The notes under the pieces: generated by a model | Told to the model about the DNA's origin: nothing | The model's input: only the letters and a program-made list of their open reading frames with translations | The model's database searches: none | Program-made: the position numbers and the translations under genes | Shown here: positions 41,739-50,133 of the stretch, piece after piece | Layout: every line of letters begins with the position of its first letter | Position numbering within the stretch: the stretch's first letter is position 1 | NCBI GenBank assembly: GCA_964652025.1 | Contig: CAZYZX010000007.1 | Span: forward strand, 62,001-126,000 | DNA from: JAEXOD01 sp964652025 | GTDB taxonomy: Bacteria > Bacteroidota > Ignavibacteria > Ignavibacteriales > Melioribacteraceae | Length of the DNA stretch: 64,000 bases | Direction of reading: 5' to 3'

Positions 41739-43556
41739 ATGAAAAAAATTATAATATCATTTTTAATATCTTTTATTGTTATTGGTTGTGCTGCGAAGGT
41801 AGAAAAAGCAGATAGAAAAGCCATTGAAGTAAATACTGCCAATAAAAACGAAGACAATTCAATTAAAAAAAATAATGCTATAAAGCAATATATAGATGGA
41901 TTAATAAAAAGCGTAAAAGGAAATAGTGCAGCAGCTATTTTAGATTTTCAAGATGCTTTGCAAAATGACCCAAAAGCTGCTATTTATTTCTCAATTGCTA
42001 AAGAGTATTATAAGCTTAATAAAATTACTAATGCCATCCAAAACATAAATCAAGCTATAGAAATTGACTCTAACAATACAGATTACTATGTGTTTGCCGG
42101 TCAATTATATTCTTTAAGTGGTAATTATGATTACGCAACAGAAGCTTATGAAAATGCAGTTAAACTAGATAGTACTAATTATAAAGCGTTATATGCTTTA
42201 GGTGAACTATACTCTTCCAGCAGACCAAACAAGGCATTAAAGATATATGAAAAGGTGTTAGATTTAATCGGTCCAGAGTGGTCTGTTTTGGTAAACATTG
42301 CAGAGCTTAATGAGCGGCTTGGAAATATAGATAAAACAATTTCTACAGTTAAAGAGTTGCTAAAGCTAAACCCAAGCAATTTAGAGCTTACCAAACTATT
42401 AATAGAAGCATATATTAAAACAAAGCAATATGATAAAGCACTTGAATTAACAGAAGATGCTTTACAATCTTTTCCAGATGATGATAATTTAATAGAGTAT
42501 AAGGCAAATTGCTTAGTAAAATTAAATAATTGGAAGGAAGGGTTTGACTGGTATAAAAAGCTGCTTAGCAGTAAAGATATTGAATATGATAATAAAATGA
42601 GAATTGTTACGGGTTTTATAGATGAATCACAGCGTGATAGTTCACTAATAGGCTATGCCGAAAAATTATTATTATCGTTGGAAAAAGACAGTGTATCTTG
42701 GCAATCTAAAGTGTATTTAGCAGAGATATATGCATCCCAAAGAAAAGATGATTTAGCAATAAAGTATTTTGGAGATGCTTGTAACTTAGCACAATGGAAT
42801 GACCAACTTTGGGTAAGATATGGTGGCTTTTTATTTGATAACAAGAAATATAATGAAGCTATAGAAGAAATGAGTAAAGCTATTAAATTATTCCCCAATA
42901 ATTATTTAATAAATTTACTTTTAGCATATTCTTATTCACAGTTACAAGATCATAATAATGCAAGCGTATATTTTATGAATTGTTTAAGTTTAAGAGAGAA
43001 TGATGTTACTATTATAAACGGCTTAGCATTTACAAAATACTCCAATGGAGAAATAGATTCTGCTTTAGTTCTATTAAATAGAGCATTGGAAATTGACCCA
43101 AATAATGCACAAGTATATGGAATGATGGGAATGATTTACTCTAAAAAAGAGATGTTTAACGAAAGTGACATAGCCTACGAAAAAGCAATTGCGTTAGATC
43201 CTGAAGACCCATTATTATTAAATAATTATGCATATTCTTTATCTGAACGGGGATTGCAGTTAGAAAGGTGTTTAGAAATGGCTACAAAAGCTATTACAAA
43301 AGTGCCGGATAACTCCAGCTATTTAGATACTATTGGTTGGGTTTATTATATGTTGAATGATTATGAAAAGGCAAAAGAATTTGTACAAAAAAGTTTAGAT
43401 ATAGAACCAGATAACGCTACAGTTATAGACCACATGGGTGATATTTATTACAAATTGGGCAATAAAGCTAAAGCAAAAGAGTATTGGGAAAAAGCTTATA
43501 GTTTAGATAAAACGATTAAAAATTTGGAACAAAAAATTAATAAAGGTGAATTGTGA
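41739..43556 (+). CDS. TPR-repeat lipoprotein
   Basis: 605 residues from the ATG at 41739, which gives a proper lipoprotein signal (MKKIIISFLISFIVIGCAA, lipidated Cys at about 17). The open frame further upstream would place 17 extra residues before the signal and is rejected. From about residue 45 to the end are roughly 14 to 16 tetratricopeptide repeats (for example AIYFSIAKEYYKLNKITNAIQNINQAIEIDSNN). It is a periplasm-facing scaffold, probably for envelope assembly. Its stop overlaps the DUF4292-like lipoprotein gene by 4 bases, and the EnvC-like gene follows, so the three form one operon. Confidence 0.85.
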   Translation: MKKIIISFLISFIVIGCAAKVEKADRKAIEVNTANKNEDNSIKKNNAIKQYIDGLIKSVKGNSAAAILDFQDALQNDPKAAIYFSIAKEYYKLNKITNAIQNINQAIEIDSNNTDYYVFAGQLYSLSGNYDYATEAYENAVKLDSTNYKALYALGELYSSSRPNKALKIYEKVLDLIGPEWSVLVNIAELNERLGNIDKTISTVKELLKLNPSNLELTKLLIEAYIKTKQYDKALELTEDALQSFPDDDNLIEYKANCLVKLNNWKEGFDWYKKLLSSKDIEYDNKMRIVTGFIDESQRDSSLIGYAEKLLLSLEKDSVSWQSKVYLAEIYASQRKDDLAIKYFGDACNLAQWNDQLWVRYGGFLFDNKKYNEAIEEMSKAIKLFPNNYLINLLLAYSYSQLQDHNNASVYFMNCLSLRENDVTIINGLAFTKYSNGEIDSALVLLNRALEIDPNNAQVYGMMGMIYSKKEMFNESDIAYEKAIALDPEDPLLLNNYAYSLSERGLQLERCLEMATKAITKVPDNSSYLDTIGWVYYMLNDYEKAKEFVQKSLDIEPDNATVIDHMGDIYYKLGNKAKAKEYWEKAYSLDKTIKNLEQKINKGEL

Positions 43557-44341
43557 AATTACTAAAGTTAAATGCTTTATTTTTATTTATTATAGTATTT
43601 AATCTATTTTATGGGTGTGCGCCAAGTGTTAAAGAGCTTGAAGAGGAAACTGTTCCTTATGATAGAATGGTAAAAAAATTAGAGGGAAATAGAAGAAAGA
43701 TTGCAGTTTTTACAGGTAGTGGAATTTTGAATGTTGAGAGTAAAGATTTAACCGCTAAAGGAAATTTTGAAGTTAATATAAAAAAGCCAGATTCTATAAA
43801 AATATCAATTTATGGACCATGGGGAATTGACTTAGCACATGCATTAGTTACTAAGCGTAATTTTGTTTTTTATGATGTAATGAATAATATTGTTTATAAA
43901 GGAGATATAAGTAAGCCTGTATTAAAGGAAATTTTTAAAGTGGATTTAACCTTTGATGAATTAGTTGACGCATTTGCAGGTGCAGTTAATTTAACCGATA
44001 AGTTAAGACTTGACCCAACTGAATATGTTACAAAGGGGGATGATTATATAATGACTTATGCAGATAGCACCAAAAAAGTTAAAAGTGTTTATACAATAAG
44101 TCAAAAAAAATTAGAAATAAAACAGTATCAATTTTATAAATTTCCAAATAATTTAGTTTTGCAAAGTACATTTTCAGATTTTAAAACATTTGAAGATGTG
44201 CCAATACCGTATAAAATTACATTGGAAAATAAAGCAGAAAAGCAAAAAATATATGTTGAGTATCGTAATATAGCTGTAAATGGTACAATAGACGATATGA
44301 ATATTAGTATCCCATCTGACGCAGAAATAGTGGAATGGTAG
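43553..44341 (+). CDS. DUF4292-like lipoprotein (LolB/LppX-type fold likely)
   Basis: 262 residues from GTG 43553. The lipoprotein signal has lipobox FYGCA (Cys at about 22). The body (about 45-262) is a long series of beta strands (GSGILNVESKDLTAKGNFEVNIKKPDSIKISIYGPWGIDLAHALVTKRNFVFYD), resembling DUF4292 proteins of Bacteroidota, which are thought to share the lipid-binding half-barrel of LolA/LolB. It may carry a lipid or lipoprotein in the periplasm. It overlaps the TPR gene by 4 bases and the EnvC-like gene by 7, so it is tightly coupled to both. Confidence 0.7.
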   Translation: MKLLKLNALFLFIIVFNLFYGCAPSVKELEEETVPYDRMVKKLEGNRRKIAVFTGSGILNVESKDLTAKGNFEVNIKKPDSIKISIYGPWGIDLAHALVTKRNFVFYDVMNNIVYKGDISKPVLKEIFKVDLTFDELVDAFAGAVNLTDKLRLDPTEYVTKGDDYIMTYADSTKKVKSVYTISQKKLEIKQYQFYKFPNNLVLQSTFSDFKTFEDVPIPYKITLENKAEKQKIYVEYRNIAVNGTIDDMNISIPSDAEIVEW

Positions 44342-45582
44342 TTAAAAAATATCTAATTTTTGTTTTTCTTTTAGTAGCAAATATTGCAATTGCTCAAGAA
44401 AATATATCTAATAAAAGCGAGCAATTAAATAAAATTAGAAGTGAAATAAACGAATTAGAAAAGGAAATTGGCTTAAAAAGTAGGCAAGAAAAGGAATCAT
44501 TACAATCATTAGAAAAAATTAATAGACAAAATTTGCTGTTATCAAAATTAATAAATGAAATACAATTAGAGGAAAAATTAAAAGAAAGAGAAATAAGTGA
44601 GTTAGATTCTATTATTAAAAAGACAGAAGATGAAATAGAAAAGATAAAAAGAATTTATTCTAATTATACAGTATGGATTTATAAAAATAGACAAAATAAC
44701 TTTTGGAAATTTTTATTAAATGCTAAGTCAATTAATCAAGCAGTAGTTAGGTATAATTATTTTACTTATTTAACAAAAAAGAATAAAGAGAACATAGAAA
44801 AGTTAAAAGAAACAAAGCAAGTAGTAGCAAACTTAAAGGAACAAAAGCAAAAAGAAATTGAAGCTAAAGAACAATTATTAAAAGAGAAAGAGAGAGAACA
44901 AAAGGTTTTAGCAAGTAAGCAAAAAGAAAAGAAAGCATTATTAACAGAACTTAAAAAAGATAAGAAAAATTTAGAAAGAGAAATAGCAAACAAAAGGAAT
45001 GCAGAAATAGCAATTAAAAACCTTATAAATAAATTAATAGAAGAAGAAAGAATAAATAAAACTAAAGAAAAAGAAAGAAGGCTAGCGCAAAATAAAGAAG
45101 GGAGCAAAGAAAATACTAAACTTAGAAATGAGGAATTAAAAGAGCGCACCTTTACAGAAATAGATTATGATAAGTTTGAAAGTTTTGCTTCATTAAAAGG
45201 TAAACTTAATTGGCCAGTTAAAAGTGGAACAATAATAAGAGAATTTGGCGAAAACGTAAACGATAAGTTAAACACGGTAACGCTAAATTATGGAATAGAT
45301 ATAAAAACAAGGGAAAGCGTTCCCGTTTATGCAGTTGCAGAAGGAATAGTAAGTGCAGTGGATTGGATACCCGGTTTTGGTAGTGTTGTAATTATTACCC
45401 ATAGTAACAATTATCGTACTGTTTATGGGCATGTTGCAGATTTGGCAGTTACAGAAGGGACTAAAGTTAAACGCGGCACAACTATAGGCAGTGTAAACGA
45501 AAGTTTAGAAGGAAATATTTTACATTTTGAAATTTGGAATGATAGAAATTATCAAAATCCAGTGGTTTGGTTAAGCCATTAA
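44335..45582 (+). CDS. EnvC-like murein hydrolase activator with degenerate M23 domain
   Basis: 415 residues. A signal peptide (about 1-21) is followed by a long coiled coil (about 25-260) and a LytM/M23 domain (about 290-412). The M23 zinc site is incomplete: the usual HxxxD reads N318-YGI-D322, and the HxH reads I395-L-H397. The YxH histidine, H366, is kept. Coiled coil plus a non-catalytic LytM domain is the arrangement of EnvC, which activates cell-wall amidases at division. The gene overlaps the upstream lipoprotein gene by 7 bases. No amidase gene is present in the window. Confidence 0.85.
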   Translation: MVVKKYLIFVFLLVANIAIAQENISNKSEQLNKIRSEINELEKEIGLKSRQEKESLQSLEKINRQNLLLSKLINEIQLEEKLKEREISELDSIIKKTEDEIEKIKRIYSNYTVWIYKNRQNNFWKFLLNAKSINQAVVRYNYFTYLTKKNKENIEKLKETKQVVANLKEQKQKEIEAKEQLLKEKEREQKVLASKQKEKKALLTELKKDKKNLEREIANKRNAEIAIKNLINKLIEEERINKTKEKERRLAQNKEGSKENTKLRNEELKERTFTEIDYDKFESFASLKGKLNWPVKSGTIIREFGENVNDKLNTVTLNYGIDIKTRESVPVYAVAEGIVSAVDWIPGFGSVVIITHSNNYRTVYGHVADLAVTEGTKVKRGTTIGSVNESLEGNILHFEIWNDRNYQNPVVWLSH

Positions 45583-45647
45583 ACTTATATGTTTTTATTT
45601 TTATTATTAGAACTTTATTTTTTTATAGTTTGTTGTAAAATATAAAT

Positions 45648-45674
45648 TTGACTTTAAGTATTAATTTAGATAAT
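45648..45674 (+). promoter_or_regulatory. Possible promoter for the nuo operon
   Basis: TTGACT at 45648-45653 and GATAAT at 45669-45674 are spaced by 15 bases, slightly short for a primary-sigma promoter. They lie 29 bases upstream of the nuoA start. An overlapping TAAATTTG also matches the Bacteroidota -7 element, without a well-spaced partner. Confidence 0.3.
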
Positions 45675-45702
45675 TTTAAAGATTAAATTATTGGGAAATT
45701 TT

Positions 45703-46071
45703 ATGTTACTGGATTATATTCCGATATTTTTAGTTTTAGTAATAGCTGTATTATTTGCTATTTCAACAGTATTTTCATCAAAACTATTTGGTCCATATAG
45801 ACCAAACAAAGTTAAAACAATGCCTTATGAAAGTGGTAAAGACCCAATTGGTACAACCCGAGAAAGAATTTCTGTTAAGTATTATTTAGTTGCAATGCTT
45901 TTTATAATTTTTGATATAGAAGTTATTTATGTTTATCCGTGGGGGGTACAGTTTAGGGAGCTATATAATACTTATGGAATGTTTGCCTTTATGCCAATGT
46001 TTTTATTTTTAGTAGTTTTAGAAATTGGATTTTTATATATTTATAAGAAAGGAGGCTTAAATTGGGATTAG
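45703..46071 (+). CDS. nuoA: NADH-quinone oxidoreductase subunit A
   Basis: About 122 residues from ATG 45703; a TTG four codons earlier is possible but has no ribosome-binding site. Three membrane helices (about 5-28, 60-82 and 90-115) and the diagnostic blocks GPYRPNKVKTMPYESGKDPIG and VKYYLVAMLFIIFDIEVIYVYPW are present. It is a small membrane subunit at the junction of the peripheral and membrane arms of complex I. The stop overlaps nuoB by 10 bases. It opens the nuoABCDEF operon. Confidence 0.95.
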   Translation: MLLDYIPIFLVLVIAVLFAISTVFSSKLFGPYRPNKVKTMPYESGKDPIGTTRERISVKYYLVAMLFIIFDIEVIYVYPWGVQFRELYNTYGMFAFMPMFLFLVVLEIGFLYIYKKGGLNWD

Positions 46072-46559
46072 AAGCCAAATTACAAACAGATGGATATATA
46101 GCGACTAAACTAGATGCAGTAATAGCTTGGGCAAGAAAAAGCTCTGTTTGGCCCATGCCACTTGGTATATCCTGTTGTGCAATTGAAATGATTGCATCTG
46201 CTGACCCAAAATTTGATATATCCCGTTTTGGCAGCGAAGTTATGCGTTTTACACCGCGCCAATGCGATTTACTAATTGTTGCAGGAACTGTTACATATAA
46301 AATGGCAAAAGTTGTAAGAAGAATATATGACCAGATGCCAGACCCAAAATGGGTTATTGCTATGGGTGTTTGCACAAGTACTGGGGGTATGTACCGTTCT
46401 TATTCTGTAGTGCAAGGTATAGACCAGTTTTTACCTGTTGATGTTTATACTGCGGGTTGCCCACCAAGACCTGAGAACTTATTAAATGCATTAATGACTA
46501 TTCAAGATAAAATTGATAAAACAAAAGCACGCGATTTTCAAGATTTAATATTGAAATAA
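46062..46559 (+). CDS. nuoB: NADH-quinone oxidoreductase subunit B
   Basis: 165 residues from TTG 46062, supported by an AAAGGAGG ribosome-binding site 6 bases before it. It binds the N2 [4Fe-4S] cluster, the last carrier before quinone. The ligands are visible: adjacent cysteines in GISCCAIEM, one in GVCTSTGG and one in AGCPPRPE. It overlaps nuoA by 10 bases and lies 4 bases before nuoC. Confidence 0.97.
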   Translation: MGLEAKLQTDGYIATKLDAVIAWARKSSVWPMPLGISCCAIEMIASADPKFDISRFGSEVMRFTPRQCDLLIVAGTVTYKMAKVVRRIYDQMPDPKWVIAMGVCTSTGGMYRSYSVVQGIDQFLPVDVYTAGCPPRPENLLNALMTIQDKIDKTKARDFQDLILK

Positions 46560-46563
46560 ATTT

Positions 46564-47064
46564 ATGAGTCTAAAAGAAATATTACAAAATAATTTTTCAC
46601 AAGATGAAACAATAAATAGTTTTGTGGAAGAATACGAAGAGTTTAGAGGTGATCTTTCTGTTTTTGTTAAAAAGGAAGGGATTACCAAAGTTGCCCAATA
46701 TTTAAGAGATAATGAAAACTTAGGATTTATTGCTTTAAGAGATTTAACTGCAATAGATTGGGCTACAAGAAAAAATAGATTTACAGTTGTTTACAATGTT
46801 TATTCATTTAAGTTGAATGAATATGTAAGACTAAAAGTAAAATTAGATGGCGACTATCCAGAGATTGATACAATAACAAGTGTATGGAGTAGTGCCGGTT
46901 GGTACGAACGAGAGACCTATGATATGTATGGTATTAAGTTCATCGGTCATCCAGATTTAAGAAGGATGTATATGCCCGAAGAATTTGAATATCATCCACT
47001 TAGAAAAGAGTTTCCTGTGATGGGAATTCCTGGTTCACTTCCTTTACCGCAGAAAGGAGATTAA
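46564..47064 (+). CDS. nuoC: NADH-quinone oxidoreductase subunit C
   Basis: 166 residues. The C-terminal signature is W-Y-E-R-E-T-Y-D-M-Y-G-I-K-F-I-G-H-P-D-L-R-R-M followed by EYHPLRKEFP, the 30-kDa subunit signature. It is a peripheral-arm subunit contacting NuoD and NuoB. It is separate from NuoD here, unlike the fused NuoCD of E. coli. One base separates it from nuoD, whose ribosome-binding site (AAAGGAG) is inside its last codons. Confidence 0.96.
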   Translation: MSLKEILQNNFSQDETINSFVEEYEEFRGDLSVFVKKEGITKVAQYLRDNENLGFIALRDLTAIDWATRKNRFTVVYNVYSFKLNEYVRLKVKLDGDYPEIDTITSVWSSAGWYERETYDMYGIKFIGHPDLRRMYMPEEFEYHPLRKEFPVMGIPGSLPLPQKGD

Positions 47065-47065
47065 G

Positions 47066-48322
47066 ATGGAAAAATTTACTACAACAAACTTGAATGACGA
47101 GCGTTTGCTAAATGCATTGATGGAATCTACTAAAGATTTTGAATTTGATGATGCGTTAGAAAACGAATTAATATTAAATATGGGTCCGCAACACCCGGCA
47201 ACACACGGTGTGTTAAGAGTATTATTACGTTTAGATGGAGAAAAAGTTATAGGTGCAATGCCAGAGTTAGGATATTTGCATCGTGGCTATGAAAAGATGG
47301 CAGAGGAAATGTCCTTTATTGAATATATTCCTCACACAGATAGATTAGACTATACAAGCACAATGTGCAATAACGTTGCATATGTTCTTGCAGTAGAAAA
47401 ATTGCTTGGGGTGGAGATACCAAAGCGTGCACAATATATAAGAATGCTTGTAGCAGAGTTAAGCAGAATTGCGGGTCACTTGGTTGCAATTGGTACCTTT
47501 GCTTTAGACTTAGGTGCCGTTACTATGGTAGAGTGGACTTTTAGAGAAAGAGAATATATTCAGTCTATTTTTGATGAAATAGCAGGTGCAAGATTTACAA
47601 CCAGTTATACAAGAATTGGTGGTGTTGCAAGTGATGTAAGCGATACTGCTGTTGCAATGATAAAGAAGTTTTTAGAAGGGTTTTATCCAGCTTTGGACGA
47701 AATGGCAAAACTATTGCATGGTAACAGAATTTTTATAGAAAGATTAGAGGGTATTGGAATATTACCAAAAGAAACAGCAATAGCTTATGGTGTAACTGGA
47801 CCAAGTTTGCGTGCTAGTGGTGTTGAGTATGATATAAGACGCGCAAAACCTTATTTACAATATAACGAGATTGATTTTAAGATTCCTACTTATACAGAAG
47901 GGGATTGTTTAGCGCGCTATTACATTAGAGGCGATGAAGTTAAAGAAAGCGCTAAAATAATTACCCAAATATTAGATAAAATGCCGCAGGGTGAAATTTT
48001 AGCAAATGACCCTAAAAAGGTATTGCCTAAAAAAGCTGAAATATACAGCCGCATGGAAGAACTTATACATGATTTTATGATTATTAACCATGGTGTAAAT
48101 CCTCCTGTAGGTGATGTTTATTTTTCTGCAGAAAATCCAAAAGGTGAGCTTGGTTTTTATATTGTAAGTAATGGAACGGGACATCCATGGAAGATGAAGA
48201 TTCGTTCGCCATCTTTCTGTAATTTACAGGTGTTGCCACTTTTATGTAAAGGGCACATGGTAAGCGATGTTGTTGCAATAATAGGAAGTTTAGACCCAGT
48301 TATGGGAGAAGCTGATAAATAA
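47066..48322 (+). CDS. nuoD: NADH-quinone oxidoreductase subunit D
   Basis: 418 residues. The 49-kDa subunit signatures are MGPQHPATHGVLR, ELGYLHRGYEKMAE, YIPHTDRLDYTS and the C-terminal FCNLQVLP with DPVMGEADK (DPVMGEVDR in most homologues). It forms the quinone-binding pocket with NuoB. The [NiFe]-hydrogenase metal-site cysteines are absent, as expected for complex I. It is followed by nuoE after 18 bases. Confidence 0.96.
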   Translation: MEKFTTTNLNDERLLNALMESTKDFEFDDALENELILNMGPQHPATHGVLRVLLRLDGEKVIGAMPELGYLHRGYEKMAEEMSFIEYIPHTDRLDYTSTMCNNVAYVLAVEKLLGVEIPKRAQYIRMLVAELSRIAGHLVAIGTFALDLGAVTMVEWTFREREYIQSIFDEIAGARFTTSYTRIGGVASDVSDTAVAMIKKFLEGFYPALDEMAKLLHGNRIFIERLEGIGILPKETAIAYGVTGPSLRASGVEYDIRRAKPYLQYNEIDFKIPTYTEGDCLARYYIRGDEVKESAKIITQILDKMPQGEILANDPKKVLPKKAEIYSRMEELIHDFMIINHGVNPPVGDVYFSAENPKGELGFYIVSNGTGHPWKMKIRSPSFCNLQVLPLLCKGHMVSDVVAIIGSLDPVMGEADK

Positions 48323-48340
48323 CTAAGAGGTTTTAAAGAA

Positions 48341-48814
48341 ATGTCTTTTAAGTTTACTGAAGAAAATTTAGCAAGGATTGAAAAAGCAAAAGCAAAGTAT
48401 CCCACAAATTTAGCTGCGGTAATGGATACCGTATATATAGCTCAAGAGCAAAATGGTTACATTACAGAAGAAGTTATGGAAGAAATAGCCGCAGTTTTAA
48501 ATATAGATAAAGTACAAGTGTTAAGTGTGGTTACTTTTTACACAATGTATTTTACTAAAAAGATGGGAAAATATCACGTCCAAGTATGTACAAATGTTTC
48601 TTGTATGTTACGGGGTGCATATGAAATTTGGGATGCAGTAAAAGAAAAATTAGGCTTAGACCATATGCAAACTTCTGAGGATGGTAAATTTTCATTAGAA
48701 GAAGTAGAATGTATGGGTGCATGTGGTTATGCTCCTATGATTGCAATAAATGACCAATTTTACGAGAATTTAACTAAAGAAAAAGTTTTAGAAATTTTGG
48801 ATGCTTGCAAATGA
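48341..48814 (+). CDS. nuoE: NADH-quinone oxidoreductase subunit E
   Basis: 157 residues, thioredoxin-like [2Fe-2S] subunit of the NADH dehydrogenase module. Cluster ligands are the cysteines in VCTNVSCML and in ECMGACGYAP. An AAGAGG sequence 10-15 bases upstream serves as ribosome-binding site. Its stop overlaps the nuoF start by 4 bases (ATGA). Confidence 0.96.
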   Translation: MSFKFTEENLARIEKAKAKYPTNLAAVMDTVYIAQEQNGYITEEVMEEIAAVLNIDKVQVLSVVTFYTMYFTKKMGKYHVQVCTNVSCMLRGAYEIWDAVKEKLGLDHMQTSEDGKFSLEEVECMGACGYAPMIAINDQFYENLTKEKVLEILDACK

Positions 48815-50133
48815 CAGAGAAAATAGTAATACCCGATATACCTAACTTACACAAATTAGAAGTTTATTTAGAAAATGGCGGTTATAATGCTGCTAAAAAA
48901 GCATTTGGAATGAGTCCGGACGATATTATAGATACAGTAAAAAAATCTGGCTTACGCGGACGCGGAGGAGCCGCTTTTTCGACTGGGCTTAAATGGTCTT
49001 TTATGCCAAAAACTGCTAAAGTAAAATACTTAGCCATTAATGGAGATGAAAGCGAACCGGGTTCGTTTAAGGATCGTCAAATTTTTGAATATAACCCTCA
49101 TCAACTTATAGAGGGTATTATTATTTCCTGCTATGCAATTGGTGCGCAAAAAGCATATTTATATATACGTGGTGAATACCACAAATGGATTAATTTAATG
49201 CATGTTGCTTTAGCCGATGCATATGAAAATGGGTTTGTTGGGGAAAAGATGCGCGAAAAATATGGTACCGATTTTTATTGTGATATATATATACATAAAG
49301 GTGCTGGTGCTTATATTTGTGGGGAAGAATCGTCTTTAATGAATTCTATTGAAGGATATCGTGGATATCCAAGGGTAAAACCTCCATTCCCTGCGCAAAA
49401 AGGTTTATGGGGTATGCCAACAACAATTAATAACGTAGAAACTATAACCAATGTGCCAAAAATAATAGAAAAAGGTTGGGAATGGTTTTCATCTATTGGT
49501 GCGCAAAAGCATCCGGGTACATTGCTTTTTGGAATAAGTGGACACGTAAATAAACCAGGTGTTTACGAGCTGCCAACAGGTATTTTATTAACAGAGCTTA
49601 TTTATGATGTTGCGGGTGGTGTACCGGGTAATAAAAAGGTTAAATGTGTTATACCGGGTGGTAGCAGTATGCCACCATTACGTGGTGATAGTTTAGAAGG
49701 TGTTAGGATGGATGCAGAGTCCCTTAAAGCAGTTGGTTCTGCTATAGGAACTGGTGGTGTTATGGTGATGGATGAAGATACAGATTTAGTAAAAGTATTA
49801 ATTAGAATTGCTAAGTTTTATCATCATGAAAGTTGTGGACAGTGTACACCATGCAGAGAAGGGACCGGTTGGATGCTAAAGACACTTAAACGAATAGGCG
49901 ATGGTAAAGGTACATCGGCAGATTTGGATTTATTAATTAGTGTTGCTAATAACATAGAAGGTAATACTGTTTGTGCTTTAGGTGATGCTGCTGCTTGGCC
50001 TGTTAAATTCTTTATTCAACGTTTTAGGGATGAATTTGAAAAAGCGGTTAATAAAGAAGTGCAATTACCTGTTGTTAATAAAGTACATAGTATGCGCAGA
50101 ACGAAATTCCCTTTAAGTGATATTAAACTTTAG
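48811..50133 (+). CDS. nuoF: NADH-quinone oxidoreductase subunit F
   Basis: 440 residues from ATG 48811; the TTG two codons earlier is in frame but the ATGA overlap with nuoE favours 48811. It binds NADH and FMN and carries the N3 [4Fe-4S] cluster: RGRGGAAFSTGLKW and GAGAYICGEESSL for the nucleotide sites, and ESCGQCTPCREGTGW with a further Cys in GNTVCALGDAA for the cluster. The operon stops here. The next gene is convergent and overlaps it by 11 bases, so nuoG-N must be elsewhere. Confidence 0.97.
   Translation: MTEKIVIPDIPNLHKLEVYLENGGYNAAKKAFGMSPDDIIDTVKKSGLRGRGGAAFSTGLKWSFMPKTAKVKYLAINGDESEPGSFKDRQIFEYNPHQLIEGIIISCYAIGAQKAYLYIRGEYHKWINLMHVALADAYENGFVGEKMREKYGTDFYCDIYIHKGAGAYICGEESSLMNSIEGYRGYPRVKPPFPAQKGLWGMPTTINNVETITNVPKIIEKGWEWFSSIGAQKHPGTLLFGISGHVNKPGVYELPTGILLTELIYDVAGGVPGNKKVKCVIPGGSSMPPLRGDSLEGVRMDAESLKAVGSAIGTGGVMVMDEDTDLVKVLIRIAKFYHHESCGQCTPCREGTGWMLKTLKRIGDGKGTSADLDLLISVANNIEGNTVCALGDAAAWPVKFFIQRFRDEFEKAVNKEVQLPVVNKVHSMRRTKFPLSDIKL

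Noticed and set aside
45643..45650. Bacteroidota-type -7 element (TAAATTTG) before nuoA
   Set aside because: No partner element lies at the expected distance and such octamers are frequent by chance here.
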